Positions 12,975 to 16,678 of a DNA stretch of 16,678 nucleotides are shown here, one piece after another. Position numbers and translations under genes: made by a program. The notes below the pieces were generated by a model. That model saw only the letters and a list, made by a program, of their open reading frames with translations, ran no database searches and was not told the origin of the DNA. Source of the stretch: Candidatus Altarchaeum sp. (GTDB lineage Archaea; Altiarchaeota; Altiarchaeia; Altiarchaeales; Altiarchaeaceae); the NCBI GenBank assembly GCA_018260755.1, contig JAGTWP010000029.1, positions 1-16,678 of the forward strand, in the 5' to 3' direction. The stretch's first letter is position 1; the number at the start of each line of letters is the position of its first letter.

Positions 12975-13640
12975 TCATTTACTCTTCTTTTCCTTCTTTT
13001 CCTTCTTTTCGTCTTTTCCTTTTTTCACATCTTCTTTTCCTTCTTTGGACTTAATTTCCTTTTCCTTCATTTTTTCCGCTTTTTCATGTATTTTTTTATC
13101 TGTCTCCGCCCATTCATCCTTTCCCAAATACGGCTGTCGCATAGTTAAACCGATTTTTGTATTAAGCACATCCCCTCTCCAGCTTATTGCATTGATTCTT
13201 GCTTTGACTTCATCTCCCACCATAAGTTTTTTTCCTGTTTCTTTGCCAACTATCATTTTATTTCGTTCGTCATAATTTGCATAATCATCAAAAACCTGAG
13301 AGATATGGCAAAGCCCGTCCAATGTACCGATATCAATAAAAACCCCAAAGTCCATAATGCCTTTAACAGTCCCTCTGACAAATTCAAGATTTGTCGGAAC
13401 ATCTGCAACAGCAGTAAATTTAACATCAAAATACACCCCTCCGTCACCAGGAATTATCTTACCTTCTCCGATATGGTTTATTTTTTCAATCGCAACAATT
13501 ACACCTTTACTACTATCCGCCTCAAAGATTCCTCTTGACAATTCTCTCTCAAGTTCGGAATATACTATATTTTCAATATTTTTCCCTAGTCGCTCTGCCG
13601 GAACCCTGATAAAGTCCTCCACAGTTATCAAATAATACAT
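12975..13640 (-). CDS. rpo7: RNA polymerase stalk subunit Rpo7 (RpoE') with Lys/Glu tail
   Basis: The 221-residue protein is the S1-domain subunit of the archaeal RNA polymerase stalk, which with Rpo4 binds emerging RNA and helps open complex formation. The N-terminal half (about 1-80) has the RNP-like domain beginning MYYLITVEDFIRVPAERLG; the OB/S1 domain (about 83-168) reads GTVKGIMDFGVFIDIGTLDGL with HISQVFDDY. Typical archaeal Rpo7 proteins have about 180-190 residues; this one adds about 35 residues made almost only of Lys, Glu, Asp and Gly, encoded by purine-rich DNA and probably disordered. It lies between ksgA and spt4. A 31-bp tandem array begins 3 bases upstream of its start codon, so the leader is made of repeat. 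Confidence 0.93.
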   Translation of the reverse strand: MYYLITVEDFIRVPAERLGKNIENIVYSELERELSRGIFEADSSKGVIVAIEKINHIGEGKIIPGDGGVYFDVKFTAVADVPTNLEFVRGTVKGIMDFGVFIDIGTLDGLCHISQVFDDYANYDERNKMIVGKETGKKLMVGDEVKARINAISWRGDVLNTKIGLTMRQPYLGKDEWAETDKKIHEKAEKMKEKEIKSKEGKEDVKKGKDEKKEKKEKKSK

Positions 13641-13643
13641 CTT

Positions 13644-13726
13644 GATTAAATTTTAGTTTATTGATTAGTTTATTGATTAAATTTTAGTTTATTGATTAGT
13701 TTATTGATTAAATTTTAGTTTATTGA
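13644..13726. repeat. 31-bp tandem repeat, 2.7 copies, in the rpo7 leader
   Basis: A unit starting GATTAAATTTTAGTTTATTG and ending ATTAGTTTATT is present at 13644-13674 and 13675-13705, with a partial third copy at 13706-13726. The array starts 3 bases from the rpo7 start codon, so promoter and leader of rpo7 must lie within or beyond it. The unit itself contains two short near-copies of TTTATTGATTA. Confidence 0.85.
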
Positions 13727-13773
13727 TTAAATTTTTAAATTTAAATTAAAAGGATAAATTACAATTAGTATAA

Positions 13774-13811
13774 TAAATTTTTGATGCCTTCCTAAATTTC
13801 CGATGCCTTCC
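13774..13811 (-). repeat. 19-bp tandem duplication spanning the ksgA stop codon
   Basis: On the - strand GGAAGGCATCGGAAATTTA is followed directly by GGAAGGCATCAAAAATTTA (13811-13793 and 13792-13774), with 2 of 19 positions different. The first copy encodes the last residues of KsgA and includes the stop codon's first bases; the second lies just after it. Confidence 0.75.
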
Positions 13812-14520
13812 ACAGTTCAAAAATTTCGTCAGGTCTTAATTCATATATTCTTTTTCCGTAAAATTTTTTTTCACAATTTTTCAAAATTTTATTTCTCCTG
13901 TTGAACATACCTTTAACAAAATTTATAAAATTTTCTTCAGCAGGAAATTTTTGCACGACTTTAATAATTACCGAATTAACATCAGGAACCGGAAAAAATG
14001 CCTTTCTTTCAATATAACTTAAAATTTCAATTTCGGATGATGCCTGCACAACTACGGATATTGCCCTGTAGTTTGCCTTCTTTGGTTTTGATATTAACTT
14101 TTCTGCAAATTCCTTTTGTTCAACGAGAATTGCTGTGCTAAACGGACAGGTCAAAATTTTTTCGGTTATCCTGCGGGATATGGAATAAGGGAGGTTTGAG
14201 ACAATCTTGTTAAATTTTAACTCTACAAAGGAAATTTTTACAGCATCGCCTTTAATAATATCTACATTCGTATTTTTAAATCTTTCAACCAAAAAATTGA
14301 CAAGCCGTTCCTCTCTTTCTATCGCTATGACTTTCCTGCATCTTTTTGATATTTCAGCGGTTAAATTTCCCGTCCCTGCTCCGATTTCAAGCACGACATC
14401 ACTGTCCTTTATATCAGCATAATCACAAATTTTTTTGATTAAATTTTTATCAATCATGAAATTTTGGTTCATCATGAATTTTATAGTGTATTTGAACTTA
14501 TTCATCAGGAAAATCAACAT
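13792..14520 (-). CDS. ksgA: 16S rRNA dimethyladenosine transferase KsgA/Dim1
   Basis: This protein dimethylates the two adjacent adenines in the 3'-terminal hairpin of 16S rRNA using S-adenosylmethionine, a late small-subunit check. Motifs are NQNFMIDK (family start region), VVLEIGAGTGNLT (SAM motif I), AIERE, NLPYSIS (the NLPY catalytic motif that binds the target adenine) and the C-terminal FFPVPDVNSVIIKV typical of the family. The longest frame gives 242 residues from ATG 14520. The QNF motif begins normally within about 10 residues of the start, so ATG 14505 or 14475 is also possible; the first 15 residues (MLIFLMNKFKYTIKF) are hydrophobic and may not be translated. It follows the nitroreductase by 14 bp and precedes rpo7 by about 150 bp. 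Confidence 0.93.
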   Translation of the reverse strand: MLIFLMNKFKYTIKFMMNQNFMIDKNLIKKICDYADIKDSDVVLEIGAGTGNLTAEISKRCRKVIAIEREERLVNFLVERFKNTNVDIIKGDAVKISFVELKFNKIVSNLPYSISRRITEKILTCPFSTAILVEQKEFAEKLISKPKKANYRAISVVVQASSEIEILSYIERKAFFPVPDVNSVIIKVVQKFPAEENFINFVKGMFNRRNKILKNCEKKFYGKRIYELRPDEIFELWKASEI

Positions 14521-14534
14521 AAGAGCAAAAATAA

Positions 14535-15056
14535 TTAAATGTTGCCTACTAATAAAATTAATTTATCAAGTTCTTCTCTCTCAGAAACAGGACTTTCATC
14601 TTTATAACCAACAGCAATTACCGCAACCAATTCGTACCTTTTATCTATATTCAAGACCTCATTTACTTTTTCCTTGTTTTTTAAAATTTCTCCGAGCCAA
14701 CAAGTTCCTAAATTTAAACTTTCTGCCATTAACAACATATTTTGAATACATGCGCCAACAGCAAGTAAATCCTTTGTTCTGTCATAACACACATCACTAT
14801 CAATAAACACACAGATGCAAACATTACTTTCAGTTATGATATTCCCATAAGAAGTAAATTTTGAAATTTTATCTTTTTCGCTTGCTCTCAACACGCAAAA
14901 TCTCCACGGCTGATTATTCAATCCCGATGGCGCCCATCTTCCCAACTCTAAAATTTTCAGGACTTTTTCTTCGCCAATGTCAAAATTTTTAAATTTCCTT
15001 ATACTCCTTCTGCTTTTTATTAAAATTTCAATATCTGTTTTCACTTTCTGACACAA
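14535..15056 (-). CDS. Nitroreductase-family flavoprotein
   Basis: The ~170-residue product shows the FMN-dependent nitroreductase fold: SRRSIRKF near residue 17 (phosphate-binding Arg residues), APSGLNNQPWRF (about 42-53, flavin contact), a VGACIQNMLLMAESLNLGTCWLG segment (about 102-124) and a C-terminal VAVIAVGYKDESP. Such enzymes are homodimers that reduce nitro compounds, quinones or flavins with NAD(P)H; the natural substrate is not predictable. The frame opens with TTG at 15056, 4 bases after the PIN-ATPase stop; a GTG four codons later (15044) is an alternative start. Translational coupling with the upstream gene is likely. Its place among rRNA and transcription genes has no clear functional reason. 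Confidence 0.85.
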   Translation of the reverse strand: MCQKVKTDIEILIKSRRSIRKFKNFDIGEEKVLKILELGRWAPSGLNNQPWRFCVLRASEKDKISKFTSYGNIITESNVCICVFIDSDVCYDRTKDLLAVGACIQNMLLMAESLNLGTCWLGEILKNKEKVNEVLNIDKRYELVAVIAVGYKDESPVSEREELDKLILLVGNI

Positions 15057-15060
15057 TAAA

Positions 15061-16608
15061 TTATCTCATTTCAATCTTTTTCCCGGATTTAAGACAATCC
15101 ATAATTATATCCCCGTAATGTGTATTCCTTAAAATTTTTATCCTTCCGTTTCTGCAAAAATCCGAAAATAAAAATTCATCATCTGCATATATTTTTGATT
15201 CGCCAGTAAATTTTGTGTGAGTTTGTATTGTTATATACTTTTTTGACTTCATTATTGAAATTCCTGAAATACCCTGTTCATTTTCTGTCTTAGTCATTTC
15301 TTTTGTTCGGACAGGGGCAACGACAACCTCGTTCCCGAAACTATACATTTCATATTCTACATTTAACTTATCAAAGTCCCTTACAACAATTACCGGTCTT
15401 GTTAAATCCATATCCCTCATTCCGCGAGGTACCTTTATCTCCATGTTTAATTCATAAACCTTCTCTATCACTCCTCCTTTTATAAATATTACCGTATCAA
15501 TAATATGCGGAATCATACCGAATTCAACCCTCCCGATTAGTCGCTGAATGGCATCTATTGGTTTTGATGAGTGAGTAACTCCAACCATTCCGACACCTGC
15601 AAGTCGCATATCTGCAAAAATTTCAAAATCCTTTGTCTTTCTTACCTCGTCATAAATAGTATAATCAGGCCTGACCAAAAGCAAAATATCAGCTGTTTTT
15701 TCCATATTTCCTTCAAGCGGGGCGTATTGCGAAATTTCATCCCTGACTTGTAAATCACGCGGTGATTCCATTGTTTTGACGATTTTTCCCTTATTCAGGT
15801 AAAATTCAGCGAGACCTTGTGCAAATGTTGATTTTCCAGCTCCCGGAGGTCCGCTTATAAATATTCCTTCCGCCCTTTCTTCTAATCGTTTAAGCAACTT
15901 GTTGGTTATATTATAATCCCCTAATGTTTTTTTGACAAGCGGTTTAACAGCGGTAATCTCATAACCGTCACAAAACGGGGGCTTTGCTATAACAACCCTG
16001 AAAATTCCTGCTTGTATTACGGTTACGCCTCTTTCTTCAATTTCAATAAATTTATTTTCCCTTCCGTATTCATAAATTTCATCCGCATACTCCTTGATCC
16101 TTTCCTCGCTTATTCCTTCCGAAATTTTTTCCAGCCGGAAATTTCCAACACTACCTTTTTTTGCAAATATTACTCCTCCTTTTACATGCAGGGACAAGGT
16201 ACTTTCATCAAAAAATTTAAAAATTTCCGGCTCTTTGTAGGTAAATTTTAACAATCTGACTTGGACATCATACAATTCGGAAATTTTTGCAAGCAATCTG
16301 TCACTTGTTACCAAAACGGCCTTATTTTCCTTTGCGATGTTCATTATAAGACGGTTATTCCTGTTTAGCCCTGTGTCGGTTTTGTTTTCCGGTGAAGAAA
16401 CAATTTTAACATCTAAATTTTCCCCTAATTTTTTTATGTATTCAATTCCTTTGATTCCATCATCATTTCCCTTTTCTGCTATGTGTTCAAGTTCATGGAT
16501 TACGAGCTCGGGAATTAAAATTTCAATCCCTTCTTTTTCTGATATATCCTTCAAAAATTCAACTACTTTCTCGTTTATTATTACATTTGTATCTAATACG
16601 AATTTCAT
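15061..16608 (-). CDS. PIN-domain ATPase with C-terminal KH-like region (PINA type)
   Basis: The 515-residue protein joins a PIN nuclease-fold domain (1-~120), a RecA/VirB11-like ATPase (about 225-400) and a C-terminal basic region (about 450-515) matching the KH-like end of the archaeal PINA family. The Walker A motif GPPGAGKST is at 253-261 and the Walker B region LLLVRPDYTIYDEV at about 309-322, followed by a GVTHSSKPIDAIQR segment. The Sulfolobus homologue is a hexameric ATPase that promotes Holliday-junction migration and interacts with Hjc and Hjm. In the PIN domain Asp6, Glu39 and Asp103 are present, but the position where an Asp normally sits (NRNNRLIM) holds Asn at 84/85, so nuclease activity may be weak or lost. 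It is the first gene of the - strand cluster and overlaps none; the nitroreductase start follows 4 bases after its stop. Confidence 0.9.
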   Translation of the reverse strand: MKFVLDTNVIINEKVVEFLKDISEKEGIEILIPELVIHELEHIAEKGNDDGIKGIEYIKKLGENLDVKIVSSPENKTDTGLNRNNRLIMNIAKENKAVLVTSDRLLAKISELYDVQVRLLKFTYKEPEIFKFFDESTLSLHVKGGVIFAKKGSVGNFRLEKISEGISEERIKEYADEIYEYGRENKFIEIEERGVTVIQAGIFRVVIAKPPFCDGYEITAVKPLVKKTLGDYNITNKLLKRLEERAEGIFISGPPGAGKSTFAQGLAEFYLNKGKIVKTMESPRDLQVRDEISQYAPLEGNMEKTADILLLVRPDYTIYDEVRKTKDFEIFADMRLAGVGMVGVTHSSKPIDAIQRLIGRVEFGMIPHIIDTVIFIKGGVIEKVYELNMEIKVPRGMRDMDLTRPVIVVRDFDKLNVEYEMYSFGNEVVVAPVRTKEMTKTENEQGISGISIMKSKKYITIQTHTKFTGESKIYADDEFLFSDFCRNGRIKILRNTHYGDIIMDCLKSGKKIEMR

Positions 16609-16678
16609 TTTAAATTATAATTAAATTAAAATCGCTCATATGTTGATTTTTATTGATTAAATTATTTATTTTTGTTGT
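16609..16678 (-). promoter_or_regulatory. Probable promoter region of the PIN-ATPase cluster
   Basis: The last 70 bases are AT-rich and contain, on the - strand, TTTTAATTTAATTATAATTT just upstream of the start codon, which could hold an archaeal TATA box and a short leader. No gene is visible. The window ends here, so an upstream gene cannot be judged. Confidence 0.3.

Noticed and set aside
12951-13090. Purine/pyrimidine-rich stretch at the end of rpo7 as a separate repeat element
   Set aside because: It is explained by Lys/Glu codons of the rpo7 C-terminal tail, which is in frame with the S1 domain.

Overview
The window reads as archaeal chromosome: it carries the RNA polymerase stalk subunit Rpo7 next to Spt4, a subunit E of the A/V-type ATP synthase, an archaeal PIN-ATPase-KH protein (PINA type), KsgA, an archaeal-type glycogen debranching enzyme and an archaeal-type anaerobic ribonucleotide reductase (NrdD). 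The DNA is AT-rich (roughly two thirds A+T by eye), with genes full of AAATTT. The O2-sensitive glycyl-radical NrdD implies an anaerobe. I cannot assign a lineage from this alone; an AT-rich uncultivated euryarchaeal or Altiarchaeota-like genome would fit, but that is a guess.

Layout. 1-619: a small two-helix membrane peptide on + and a field of perfect hairpins. 620-1585 (-): a CorA-family transporter lacking the GMN motif. 1586-1850: divergent intergenic region with AT-rich tandem repeats. 1851-3255 (+): atpE and argB. 3256-3466: a 180-bp element closed by 12-bp inverted repeats between convergent genes. 3467-8421 (-): nrdD, interrupted by two in-frame inteins (519 and 240 aa), followed 11 bp later by a CxxC redoxin. 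8422-8675: short tandem repeat and a 73-bp MITE-like element. 8676-9542 (-): an NFACT/RqcH-like protein that lacks its C-terminal half. 9543-10129: an A/C-rich minisatellite of about 390 bp. 10130-12088 (-): glycogen debranching enzyme. 12089-12528: a broken or start-less coding segment. 12529-16608 (-): a cluster in transcription order PIN-ATPase, nitroreductase, ksgA, rpo7, spt4.

How the genes fit together. nrdD plus the redoxin form a likely deoxyribonucleotide-synthesis unit in which the redoxin could supply electrons. The PINA-ksgA-rpo7-spt4 run is an information-processing cluster (junction processing, rRNA dimethylation, transcription) with a flavin nitroreductase embedded in it. The debranching enzyme points to stored alpha-glucan.

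The most unusual property is the non-coding DNA. Almost every intergenic gap holds a tandem duplication (units of 9, 12, 13, 15, 19, 31 and 51 bp), mostly next to start codons, whereas both convergent gaps hold arrays of perfect hairpins enclosed by 12-bp inverted repeats. No rRNA, tRNA, CRISPR array or complete insertion sequence was seen. I found no convincing new multi-gene system; the best leads are the double-intein NrdD with its linked redoxin, the truncated NFACT protein beside a MITE-like element, and the repeat/hairpin architecture.
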